Part shown: one piece after another, positions 47,680 to 58,950 of the stretch | How positions within the stretch are numbered: the first letter of the stretch is position 1 | Layout: each line of letters begins with the position of its first letter | Origin: Daucus carota subsp. sativus | Lineage: Eukaryota > Streptophyta > Magnoliopsida > Apiales > Apiaceae | Length of the DNA stretch: 64,000 nucleotides | Assembly: GCF_001625215.2 (NCBI RefSeq) | Contig: NC_030385.2 | Location: 36,667,598 to 36,731,597, forward strand | Reading direction: 5' to 3' | The notes under the pieces: model-generated | What the model saw: the letters and a program-made list of their open reading frames with translations, nothing else | Database searches by the model: none | What the model was told of the DNA's origin: nothing | Program-made: the position numbers and the translations under genes

Positions 47680-49345
47680 CTAGTAACCTCCATGAATAAA
47701 CGCATTCAAGCGGTTCAGCTCATCCCGATGCTCGCTCACCACAGCACGAACCACGTCTCCAATGGATACCATTCCGATCATTCCTTTGTCATCAACTACT
47801 GGGATGTGCCTGATGCGGTTATCTGCCAATGATAAAAGTATCTTAAGTATAACAGTGCCTTTTACTTCTCAAGGGAAGCGTTTTAAACTACCAATTCTGA
47901 TACCGATTTTGATAATGTATACACATGAGTTATTACTTCATTCTATTTTTAGTACGAAAGTGCAAGATCTTATACCTGTCATCAGTTGCATTGCCTTCAG
48001 GACTTTGGTGGAAGGGGTGACAGTGATAAGCTTGTTCTGCAATAACCAAGCAAGGCAAGTATAGTTATGAATTAGCAATTACTCGGGATGACTACAGCCA
48101 CAACATGATAGAAACTCATATTAAAGTTTGAGACTTAATTTATAATATTGTTATTTGCAATTAGACACAACTAATAAATACCTCTTCAGTCATAATATCC
48201 CCAACCTTGGTGGACTTGGATGATCTTCCCTGAACTATAATTTTCCTCAGATAATCTGAAACAATAACATTAAAGAATGTAATACAATCAGTAAACTGCA
48301 AATGAAGGCTTATATGTGAGAGTGAGACACATATGCAATCAGCTGGGTAATTTGTAATGATCTCACTGGAGCAGCATTACGATAAGAGTTTTGGGTGAAT
48401 GATACAAACAGCTCGGGTGATATTTAGAGTGCTCAACAACATCACAGGAGATAAAACTCAAATAATATACGGAGTATCAAATATTGGGGCTTCCATAAGA
48501 TATTACTGAAATAGCAAAGACAGAAACTATAGCAATCTAACCTCTAAGCAATCACTGCATCATCCTACAAAGGCTTCTATTCTTAAATTAGCGTTGGATA
48601 GAGAAAGCAAACTTTTATTTACATAATTTATGTATATGATGACGGTAAAACAAAAATGCTGCAGAGTAAGGTGCATCCAGAAATAACATGTCCTTGTGCT
48701 GCCTTGGCATACATGCACATATCAATGCCTAAACCAGAAATACAGCAGTCTTTTCTTTTTTGTTGCTAAAAAACAGCAGTATGTTTTAATTGAAAGTACG
48801 TGATTAGATAAAGCGGCATAAAGGGGTATAAGAAACATAAGCTTGTGTCTTCTGGTACCTCTTTCTGTGATGATTCCAGCAACTGCATTTTGCTCCCCAG
48901 GTCGTACGACTACCAAGGCTCCAACATTGTGCTGAGTCATCTGCAAACGACATTATATATTGACAATTAATCAAGCTATCATATTACTGCCCATTACGAA
49001 ATTAGGATAAAAATGACCACAAACTTTGTGCCCAACTAAGCTGCAGCAACTGAATAAGTGAAGCACAAAGATACATACCGACTTCACAGCATCATATACA
49101 GAGTCATCGGTGGTGCACCAAAGCCAGGAGCCATCATTACTTTTGCCCTTATTTTTCAAAATGTCTGAAATCGTGGTGCTCTCAAAACCATGCTCTTCTA
49201 TACGGGCAGATGACACTGACTCGTGTCGTGAAAACAGAAGAGGTCGCAGAACTGGATTTCCCAAACGGACACGTTGCAGAACTGCATTCTTGAGGATACT
49301 TCCATTTGATAAGATTGATCGGAAACCTCCTCGCATTGCAGCCAT
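47680..49345 (-). CDS. CBSX3: CBS domain protein CBSX3, mitochondrial
   Basis: Small protein of two CBS modules. The Arabidopsis homologue is mitochondrial and modulates o-type thioredoxin and redox state. Five coding exons join in phase: 49345-49079, 48940-48859, 48255-48182, 48036-47976, 47822-47680, giving 208 residues. Residues 1 to about 55 are basic and Ser-rich, a likely presequence. CBS1 follows (TTISDILKNKGKS, TTDDSVYDAVKSMTQHNVGA), then CBS2 (VGDIMTEENKLITVTPSTKV, DNRIRHIPVVDDKGMIGMVS), ending RLNAFIHGGY. The start codon lies one base after the acceptor TGTTTCAG, so a 5' UTR intron (49,347 to about 50,018) is present, with the leader exon near 50,019-50,100. Confidence 0.94.
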
Positions 49346-49907
49346 TCTGAAACAAGATCTAATCAGTGTATAGAATACAATTGCTGCCTATTTCACCTAA
49401 TGGATATTGCTCGAGAAAAATTAAGCTACATATCCTCAAAATACAATCATTTTTTAAACAAAAAATTAAAGGACAACCCAATGCAATTTTCCTCAGAGAT
49501 CTGTAATATTAAAGTAGTCATGAAATATATAATCCTACATAACAAATAAACAAACTCAGACTACCAGATAACAATTAAAAGTGAAAACTATCAAAAAGAA
49601 AACAAATGATAAGCTAACAATCCAAGTCAAAGATCTGTACTTGCTGAGTCAAGGAGGCAAGAAAATAAGGTTCAGTGCAAAAATACATCAAGATCACTCC
49701 TTGTGAAGTTAGTCACAATCTAATCTGGTAACTAAAACATTACTTTACTACTTAACTAGCATACGTGAGTGAGTGTAATTGGTAATTACCCTTCTTCTTT
49801 AAAAAAAATAAAATTAACATCAACAACTAATGATTCTCAGTCTCAGATACTTCTCTAGTATGCCAAAAACTATGAACAAAAATTACCCTTTTTCTTTATA
49901 ATATGAT

Positions 49908-49963
49908 CTCTCTCTCTCTCCCTCTCCCTCCACTCTCTCTCTCCCTCTCCCTCTCTCACACAC
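49908..49963. repeat. CT-rich microsatellite
   Basis: (CT)n and CTCCCT units, about 56 bases, in the presumed 5' UTR intron of CBSX3; likely length-polymorphic. Intron-located pyrimidine tracts near transcription starts are common in plants. Confidence 0.85.
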
Positions 49964-50104
49964 AAGCATAGTGAATATACAAAAATGAAGAAAGCAGAAA
50001 GGGGATAAGCTAGATTACCTGATGAGAGATCTGAGTGAAAGAAGTCGCGCGCGCACCCACACTTGTTGCAGACAGAGAGAGCTTAAAGAAAAACAAGGTG
50101 GCCA

Positions 50105-51060
50105 ACCAGTTGAGTTTCAAGTTTTATCGCCAATAAGTGAGAAGCTAAGCCAAATGTATACTTACACTTTCTGTTCCAATATACTAAACAAAATATACTC
50201 AAAGTACTTGTATTAGGCGCTGATTACGCTCTCCCAGCACAAATACGTAGGAAATAATAATTTGTAAGATTTTCTTTAATCTAGCTAACACGGAGGAAAG
50301 ACAAAAAAAAAAAATAATTTAATTAATACAAAAGAAAAGAATATTTTTCTGAATTTTGAGGATTTTCATGCTAACATCAATTGATGCTGCCACTTTAATA
50401 CTATTTCATTTTATAAAGCCAGTAAGCCCTGTCAGCTGATGCAGGCGCTTCAAATTGGGAATGGCATTATTAATTTAGATAAGAACAGTGCTCACGGTTT
50501 ATGATATAAAATTCATCGTAAATATTATATATATTTTAAATTTTTGTAACGGCCTAAATTAGCGACTAGATACTGAAAAAATATTACTAAATAAAATTAT
50601 CATCATTTTTAATTTATAATCAGCCATCCTATACGATTGATGTTTTTATAATAAAAAGAAGTGTAGCTTCTTTTAACAATAAATTTATGAATTTATCTTA
50701 TATTTAAGCTACACCGGTACAAACTTGGAAATGATCACGACCAATAACAAATATTTTATTTTTAATTTATTGATAAATGTGCAATTATTTTAGACATAAA
50801 AAGTTATATTTAATCAACTAAATGGATAATTGATATTCAATTGATTATATAATATTTTGAGCATAGTTGTATTTTCTAGTGAATACTTTATTCATTCATA
50901 TATATAAGCATCACTATTAATGACAATAGTTATGAAATACATTTGCCTAATACAAAGAGTAACATGGTAGGAGCTCGAGAGAGAGGGTGAGTTGTGGATA
51001 AGGTAGAGTGAGATCTACGAAGTCGGTCTAAAAGGAGCAGGAATCCTGTGAACTTTACTA
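50105..51060. other. CBSX3 upstream region, AT-rich
   Basis: Presumed promoter of CBSX3 followed by AT-rich sequence without a recognisable gene or bounded repeat. Confidence 0.4.
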
Positions 51061-51311
51061 CTCCCTCCGTCCCAGTCAATAGTATACATTGGGGGACGGG
51101 GACGCGGCACGGACTTTAATGCTTCAATATAGTATAGTTCTGTAAATTATTTTTAAGATTTTCTTTTTTTGTATAAAAGTATAACATTTATATTTTTATA
51201 CAAAAAAAGAAAACATTAAAAATAAGTTGTGGAACTATGTTTTATAAGAGCCTTAAAAAGCGTGTCGAGCAGTGAAAAAGAAACGTATACAATTGACTGG
51301 GACAGAGGGAG
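51061..51311. mobile_element. Stowaway-like MITE (subfamily 1)
   Basis: TA, then CTCCCTCCGTCCCAGTCAAT; right end GACTGGGACAGAGGGAG, then TA. The body contains GGGGGACGGGGACGCGGCAC and the TTTTTTTGTATAAA arm pair. The orientation is opposite to the copy at 4,213. Confidence 0.88.
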
Positions 51312-51565
51312 TAGTAATTTACAAGAAAATACTTAAAAAAGGACAAGTTGTAGTTAACGATGATGACTCATCTTCCACTCTCATACATATCCCATTACTC
51401 ATACAAAAGTCTACCGTTCACCCATTATCCTGTGAATTTATTATTCTGCCACACCATCATAATTTATGAGATAAATAACAGTTATGACAATTTTAGCGGG
51501 GCCCATCATTTGTCACTGGGCATGCATCATTGATGCCTCTCCGTTACCCAACTCTCTTTTTCGTG
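51312..51565. other. Short spacer between two Stowaway elements
   Basis: Nothing recognised in the 254 bases between the two same-subfamily elements. Confidence 0.4.
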
Positions 51566-51804
51566 CTCTTTCTGTCTCGTTTAATTCTATACGTTTCTTT
51601 TTCACTACTTCAACACTCTGATAATATATAGTTCTATAGTTTAGTTTTAAAATTTTTTTTTCTGAATAAAAATATAATATTCAAACTTTTATTCAGAATA
51701 AAAAAATCTTAAAAATAAATTATATTACTATACTTTACAGGAGCAATAAAGTCCGTGCCGCGTCCCCGTCCTCCGATATATATAACTCAGTGGGACGAAG
51801 GGAG
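51566..51804. mobile_element. Stowaway-like MITE (subfamily 1), left end degraded
   Basis: Left end CTCTTTCTGTCTCGTTTAAT is degenerate; right end GTGGGACGAAGGGAG is followed by TA. The body has the same GTCCGTGCCGCGTCCCCGTC phrase and palindromic TTTCTGAATAAAA arm as the copy at 4,213. It lies about 250 bp from another copy in the opposite orientation. Confidence 0.8.
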
Positions 51805-52806
51805 TATTATATTAGTTGAGCCAGATACACTTAATTCTCCCACTGATGTGATCACATTCACAGCAGTTTCAATTGTCTATTTATGTCACAGTCTCACAGA
51901 CAAGTAGACTGCCCCCTTCGATTAATAATCAAAGAAATTATCCTCCCAATTCACAGATACAGGCATGACCGTAAATATCAGAACTAATTCAATGGCATGC
52001 CTTGCTAATTCATGATTTATAATATTTTTAGTCAAATCAGAATATAATCAATAAATTGATGAATTCTTTAAAGTAGTTGGTGATTTTTATAATATGCTCA
52101 TGCATGCCAATATGCAGATACACCCAGAATTTCGACAAATTATGTGAATATATCAAGAAATTCAGAATTGAAGAAAATAAATTCATATACCAATTCTGCT
52201 TCTACCATATTCCAATTTCCAAGCACGCAGAGCTTATACAATTTGATGACCGATACATTCTTCAATAACACATCAATACGCCAAAGCATCTTACACTTTT
52301 TGCCACATGAATATATGCTAGTATAGCATATAGTAATTTATTCTCAACCAAAATATTCCATGTCTGGTAAGTCCTTCAGCCAGGTATCATGTTGCCAATT
52401 TCACATAATATAGAACAAACACGATTAAATCATTAAGCTGTCAAAAGATGAGGCCAAAACAAGAATCTGGAGCTCTTCAGCACACAGAAGGTCGGTCTCA
52501 CATACATGGTAATTTATTTGTAACAAATGTGGTCGCAGTAATTTTTAGGTTTCCATTATAAAAAAACTCTACAACTTTATATGGCAACGGAAGCTCCATA
52601 TTTGAAAAGTAAAACCATGAAGGATGCGAAGACTATGGTCAGTAACTGAACTCACTCCACAAAAATATTGTCACATAATGAGTACAAGAAAAACCCTTCA
52701 ACCTTCCTCTAGTAGATAAAATCATAAATCAAAATCAACTCCGACGCCGGCTGAGCTGCTTGTAGCAACAAAGCTTGAAGCTGACCTAAAGAATATAACA
52801 GGATGT
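51805..52806. other. TOM40 3' flank
   Basis: AT-rich sequence with short frames of no recognisable family; the part nearest 52,806 should contain the TOM40 3' UTR. Confidence 0.4.
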
Positions 52807-55800
52807 CTATTCTCCTACAGTTAAACCAAAACCAAACTTGTAGTCTTTCTTCATGTGATCTAACTGCAAGGCATACAATGGAAACTAGTTAAAATTGACA
52901 TCAAACATCACATAATGACAATAAATAAATAAATAAATAGATACGGAGCAAGAAACACATATGCATTCTGACATCTTTTAATTACTCCCTCCGGGAACAT
53001 GAACTTCAAATGCTTGTCAAGGACACTCTTAACAACAAAGACAGGGTCATGTCATAATATATAGTATTTTCCTATGTCCTCACAAGTCACAACTACATAG
53101 AACAAAATAACAGCACCAAACATGCAGCTTTTACAGGGATCAGTTGTAAGTTCTGCGGGATCTTTCTGATATTACCCAATTGCTCATACTACCTCCAATG
53201 CACAGTTTTATCTACTAAAAGTTAGAACACACTATAGAAAAAGTGGCTATAAACTTCTCATCTTTTCTTCAAACCTCCACTTATGCTCTCCCAACATGGT
53301 TAAATACATCGAAACTGTTTCTGGGATTGCAAAATGGACCCCAAACTGGATTTTATTAATCGATAAAAATTAAAAGACATCAACCGAAATACCAACACTA
53401 ACCTCTGCTGAAAGTATAAAATTAAGACCCATATTTAAACGTTCTTCCAGAAAAGCAGATGCACAACCATTGGAGTCGATCTTCCCTCTAAGACGACACT
53501 GTCATAGAGACAAGGAACAAAGTTAAAATGATGAACAAAAAATCATACCAAGAAAATGAGGGTGGTATATAGAAATAATTTTATAATTGTTTATACCGTA
53601 ATACTCTTTGAAAACTAATAAGAAACAAAATATGTATTTGTAAGTTAATTTCAATAATGAGCAAGCAATTATGACATCATTTATGTTAGACCCACTAGGG
53701 TTGCTATGTATGCCAGGAAGAAGCTGGATTGATATTACTCTAAATTTGTATGGATAGTGCAAGTAACTTCTCATTTGTACATTAAGAGTCACGTACTTGA
53801 CAAATGATCTGTCTATTTACAGAGGAATTTTATGGCCAGAGTTGGCCATTGATGCATTCACAGATTCACTAACAGAAAAATGTGCTCAATGGGATACATA
53901 GATACACATTCAGATATAGATATATAGTAAACTAGAGCACCACAAGTTTCTTGCATGAGATGGAGACTAAAAACATTGAATGAACACCACTCAAAGACAG
54001 TCAACCATGGATAACCAAACTCATGTTACAGCCAGACCACATAAATATTGTCTGTAAATATGAGACATGATAAATTACAAAGTTATGGATATAAATATAG
54101 TCATCTGAGGCTACACACATAACATGTTATACACATTATATATAAACATTACAATGTAATATGTACTGCAATGTCATATATTTCAAATGTCCCCAGAACG
54201 AATGATTCCCTAAACATGCACAGCCATGCGATAACAAACAATAAGAAATCACCTGACGGAGAATATAATCATAACCAAAACTTGCAGTGACGTCTCTAGA
54301 CATGTAGTTGTACATGAAGTCTGTTGCTAGAGAAACCTGCATAAAAAAACAGATATAAACAGCAACATTGATACTTACAATTCAATTTATAAAAGCTAGA
54401 AACATACCTTTTCAGATAGTTTTTGAACATAGCTCAAAGCAACCATCCCAGTACTGGCAACTTGCGCTGTGGCAACCTGCACATAATAGAAGACACTGAA
54501 ATCTTCCTTCACCATAAATGACTGTCCACTTCAGCCAGGGTTGGTCCATCCATTAAGCCAGTTAAGCAATGGCTTGAGGACCCCTTTTAGAAAGCCCCAA
54601 AATCAATCATTTCATATTTATAATGATTATGATTTTAGTATAAAAAAATTCAAAAAACCTTCTAATCTTTTGTACCCATCATGATAGTATTGAATAAAAA
54701 GATGTGAGGGAATATGGTTTAAAAACCATACAAATTTAAGTGGTGAATGATTAAAAAAAGCCCTCAATATAAATTTTTCTTGAGGCCTCCAAAATGGCTG
54801 GACCGGCCCGGATTTCAGCCCCAGCAAGTTACAAAAGTGATGTTTATTAATCAACATTTAAGATTACATAAGATATGTCAACATTCATTTGAGAAACACT
54901 GTGAATACACAATAGCTGGGGCCAGTAAAACAACGAGGTTTTCGAACCTCAACAAGGCTTCAATCAGCAAAAAGCAGCAAGATTTTAAATAGTTGACCCT
55001 TAACCAAAAGTTCATAACTGCCTGAAACAGGTACTACACACAAAACTGTAATGTAATGTTGGAAAAACATGTACCATCTTATCTGTGTTATATCGTGCAG
55101 CATAACCAACCCCAGACTTGCGAGCCTGACCGGCCCAGAATACTTCACCACCCATTGACAAATGAGGAGTCAAGCTCTGCACATGAGAGCATTAACATGG
55201 TTAGCTGAAAAGAAGATAAAAATGAGTGATGCGTGCAGATGGGGTTAATAGGCAAAAAGATCATTGAACTCATGGCCAACTTGCAATTGGGTCACTGAAC
55301 TTAAAAAACTTGCAAATGGATCAAAGAACTAGATTTAACTTGCAGTCAACTCACTGAACTAATAAAAACTTGCATTTAGGTCACTGCACCGTTAAGTATC
55401 AGATTTTCAGTTGACTTTAACGGAATCCGTTAAAAAAAAATCGGAAAAAAGTAAAATTTTGTTTTTTTTAAAAATTTCTGAAAACTTAAAAAAAATCTGA
55501 AAATTTTGAAAAAACTTTAAAGATATGTACTTCCTCCGTCCCCCTGAGTTGTATACATTGGGGGACGGGGACGCGGCACGGACTTTAATGCTCCTGTAAA
55601 GTATAGTTCTATAACTTATTTTTAAGATTTTTTTTCCTAAATAAAAGTTTGAATGTTATATTTTTATTCAGGAAACGAAAATTTTAAAAATAAGTTATAA
55701 AACTATATTTTATATGAGCATTGAAGTGCGTGTCGAGTAGTGAAAAATAAACGTATAGAATTAAATGGGACAGAGGGAGTAATTTTTTAAAAACCATAAA

Positions 55801-58178
55801 AAAAAAATCAAAGTTTTTTTTTTCAAAGTTCTTAAATATTTTAAATTTTTTTAAAGGATTCCGTTAAAGTCAACGGATACTTAATGGCGCAATGACCTAA
55901 ATGCAAGTTTTTATTAGTTGAGTGAGTTGAATGCAAGTTAAATCTAGTTCTGTGATCCATTTGCAAGCTTTTTGAGTTCAGTGACCCAATTGCAAGTTGA
56001 CAATGAGTTCAATGATCTTTTTGCCTATTAACCCGTGCGCAGATGATAGTCTTCCAATATATCCATAAATGAAAATTTATCAAGAGCAAAGTACAGCAAA
56101 AAAAAAAGGTTTAAAAAAGTTAAGTAAATCAAAATAAATATGTATTATGTAACTCCATATTTGTAAGGAAGAGGCACTGTCATTTACCTGAATGTAACTG
56201 GCTCCAAGCAGAGTACCATTTCCGAGTTGAAACTGACTCCTGAAGTCACGACCCTGTATAAACAAGAAAATGTGAAGATATAGGACTTGCATAAAGTTAA
56301 AACGATTATATAAACTGTATAAACAAGTAAACAACTTCATCAGCAGTTACCAACAACCATCTTGTGAAAAATGTACTGAGGAACTAATAAACATATATAT
56401 GCACCTTGTAATCAAAAGTCGCCATCCCATGTGACATGTGTGGCTCCCTTGTAAGCTGGAAGGAAAGAAAAGTAATTATTCAAGTTTCTCACTTAAGTTG
56501 AAATCTGCAGTCAGCAAAACACAGAAATTTACAAACTTATACTTGAGCATTTCCCTTCAACGTGAGATTCTCAGACAAATCACACTTCAATCTTGCATTG
56601 ACCCTCCCGTCTGTCAACACCCTCCCGATAAGCATTAACTGTTACACAAGTAACACAACGATGGATGCAGTAACAGTTAAACTTTGCTTACAAGAAAAAA
56701 TGATACAATGAAATCAGTAGTGAATACATACTTTTGGGTCTATAAAGTTGGCACCAAACTCGTAGTGAGAGGTAGGAACTTTAATTACTGTGTCGTTACT
56801 TTGAGAAGGGACTTCAGTAGGTCCCATGAACACGCTAGTGAATAAGATTAAGAAGGCTATTATTAACAAGAGCAGTGACAATCTGACAAGATGGGAAGGG
56901 CAATTTTGAGCGAACTTGAGAAGATCAATTGGGTGTGCAAGTACCTGTGACTGAGCGAGAAGTTTTGGTTCAATCCTTTATTGAAATCAAAACGGAATCC
57001 CTCAAAAACTTCTGGCTTTAAGGACACTGCAAATAAAGTTTAAAAGAGGAAAGAGATTAGAAAATGAACGCAAAGGTTAGTACAAACAAAACAAACCAAG
57101 TATGCAATAATGATGCCATTAGCCCATTAGCCATATTCTTTACTAGCATATATCAAATGAATTGTAAAAACACAGATAATGTCACAATTAGATATGAACA
57201 TGTGCTTTCAAAACAAAGTTTACGAACCATATAACCTCAGAGCTAGATTTGGTTGGCATGCGAAAAAACCAAACATATACATGTCTTCCTCAAAGGTAGA
57301 GCATTAGAAGGCAAAAGATACGCACATCTCATCACTACACAAAGGGGTCTCTAACCTGCTAAGTGTTAAGACCCTCTGAAAGTAATATATTCGAACCCTT
57401 GTGAAATCATGAAAAAAATGTTAAGTCACACACAGTGTTGAAAATTATTGATATTTTTTCACAAAAAAAATAATGCAACTATTCTAAGTAAGATGGTTTG
57501 TAAAATATTATTGAGGCAGCTAGAGCTTAGAACTGCCACCGGTGTAGATTCAATCAGCACCCGCACTAAGTAAGCTGACATCACACTTTCAGGAATACAT
57601 TATACAGAGCAGAAATGCCGACCAACCCGGAACCTCCAAGCATAATCCCAGCGGTTCTAAAATCATACTACCACCCCTCTACCCTAGCCCATAATCACCA
57701 CAAACTCAGTACCACAGTTCATGGCACCTGTTTAATTCAAAACCACAATATCTTGCTTTGCGTATTCATTAAAAATGCTGGGTTTAATTACTTATCCAGT
57801 TATCATTTAAGTAAAAAAATACCGCCTTAACATAATTACACTATCGTAACAGTCACAGATCTACAAACTCAATCATCTCACCAAACCCTCAACACAAATC
57901 CCCAATCAAAATCGCCCAACACAAATCAAGTAAACATAACACCACAAACTTGACAAACCCCGTCAGCATTGAGCATAAATACACACAAATCATCAACCAG
58001 ATACAAAACACCAAATCAAACATCGAAATCAACAAATAACATCGAATTGGATTGATTAATAAAGAAACTAACTGAGAGCCTCGCGATGAATCTCTTCGTA
58101 AGGAATGGGACAAGGCAAGTTCATGTAATCGACTTTCTCGGCCGGCTTTGGGGTGGGCGGAGGTACCAGAGATGCCAT
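52807..58178 (-). CDS. TOM40: Mitochondrial import receptor subunit TOM40
   Basis: Beta-barrel channel of the outer-membrane TOM complex through which nearly all nuclear-encoded precursors enter mitochondria. Eleven exons join in phase: 58178-58073, 57026-56945, 56834-56732, 56638-56543, 56455-56405, 56253-56188, 55176-55075, 54476-54408, 54336-54253, 53498-53403, 52863-52807, giving 303 residues, close to the plant family length. A Pro-rich N-terminus ([20 protein letters not shown]) precedes [19 protein letters not shown]; the barrel runs from about [20 protein letters not shown] through [20 protein letters not shown] to the C-terminal strand [13 protein letters not shown]. Eleven small exons suit a beta-strand repeat architecture. 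Introns 6 and 8 contain transposable elements, and its upstream flank is duplicated at 61,741. Confidence 0.95.
54536..54811. mobile_element. hAT-like MITE in TOM40 intron 7
   Basis: Left end CAGGGTTGGTCCATCC; complement of the right end CCGGGCCGGTCCAGCC. Flanks ACTTCAGC and ATTTCAGC form an 8-bp duplication with one mismatch. Subterminal GCTTGAGGACCCCTTTT and complement-like TCTTGAGGCCTCCAAAA occur on both sides. 276 bp, no coding capacity. It lies between TOM40 exons 7 and 8. Confidence 0.72.
55242..56034. mobile_element. Mutator-like foldback element in TOM40 intron 6
   Basis: Inverted terminal repeats of about 190 bp: GGGTTAATAGGCAAAAAGAT at the left equals the complement of the right end, and the arms stay closely matched to AAAGTCAACnnnTACTTAA inward. 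The flanks GCGTGCAGATG and GTGCGCAGATG form a 9-11-bp duplication with mismatches, as expected for MULE-type elements. The only content between the arms is a Stowaway MITE and AT-rich sequence. Confidence 0.8.
55531..55779. mobile_element. Stowaway-like MITE nested in the Mutator-like element
   Basis: TA, CTTCCTCCGTCCCCCTGAGT at the left; ATGGGACAGAGGGAG, TA at the right. The body includes GGGGGACGGGGACGCGGCAC, so it is subfamily 1. It is completely enclosed by the arms of the foldback element and so inserted later. Confidence 0.86.
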
Positions 58179-58950
58179 TGCGATAATCGAGGTCGAATTG
58201 AACTTGCTTCCCCGGTGCGGCTAGGGAGTGAGGGTTTGTATTGAGAAGAAAATGAACTAATGAAGTGTTACTAATAAACGGGGGACAGAGAACAGAAAAA
58301 AGAAAAACCCTTCCCCAAACCACTCAAAAACCCCTAGGGTAGGTAGCTCTAACGGGTCGGGTCTTGGACTCTTGGGTCTTGCTTCAACAAATTTGTGTTT
58401 TCTGAATTCGGTTTTTGTTGAATTTTGATTTTATTGCGATAAATTTATTAAAAAATATGCAGGGTTTTGTCGATAGTTACATTTATATCCGATTTGTAAA
58501 AATAACTTTTGAGTTAAAAACTGTTTTTAAAATTATCATACAGATGTTAACATATTTTTTGGCAAAAATTTATTGATGTTATCTGCAACACAATAATGGA
58601 TCTTGATTTGATAAGAGTGTTGACATCTTGTCATATGCAATAAGGATGAAACAATACCTCAAATATAATGAAGACTAATTTTAAAAAAATATTATGACAT
58701 ATCATACAAAATGAAAATATAAAATAACTTATATTTAAATTAAAATAGGACCTTTTTTTATCTTAGCGAAATCAAAACAGGAAATTGTGTTCTTTTAAAT
58801 CCCGAAATCTATTTATTATAATATCAATACTTAACAAATAAAAATGAATCAATTCTTATATATGATAAATTTACTAGTTAGAGGTCAAAAATCAAAACAA
58901 TATCATTTTAAACAGAGATAAGCATATATTCATCAGATTTATTCAGATTA
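58179..58950. other. TOM40 upstream flank
   Basis: Presumed TOM40 promoter and leader followed by AT-rich sequence up to the LINE 3' tail. From 58,275 on, the whole stretch recurs at 61,741. Confidence 0.7.
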
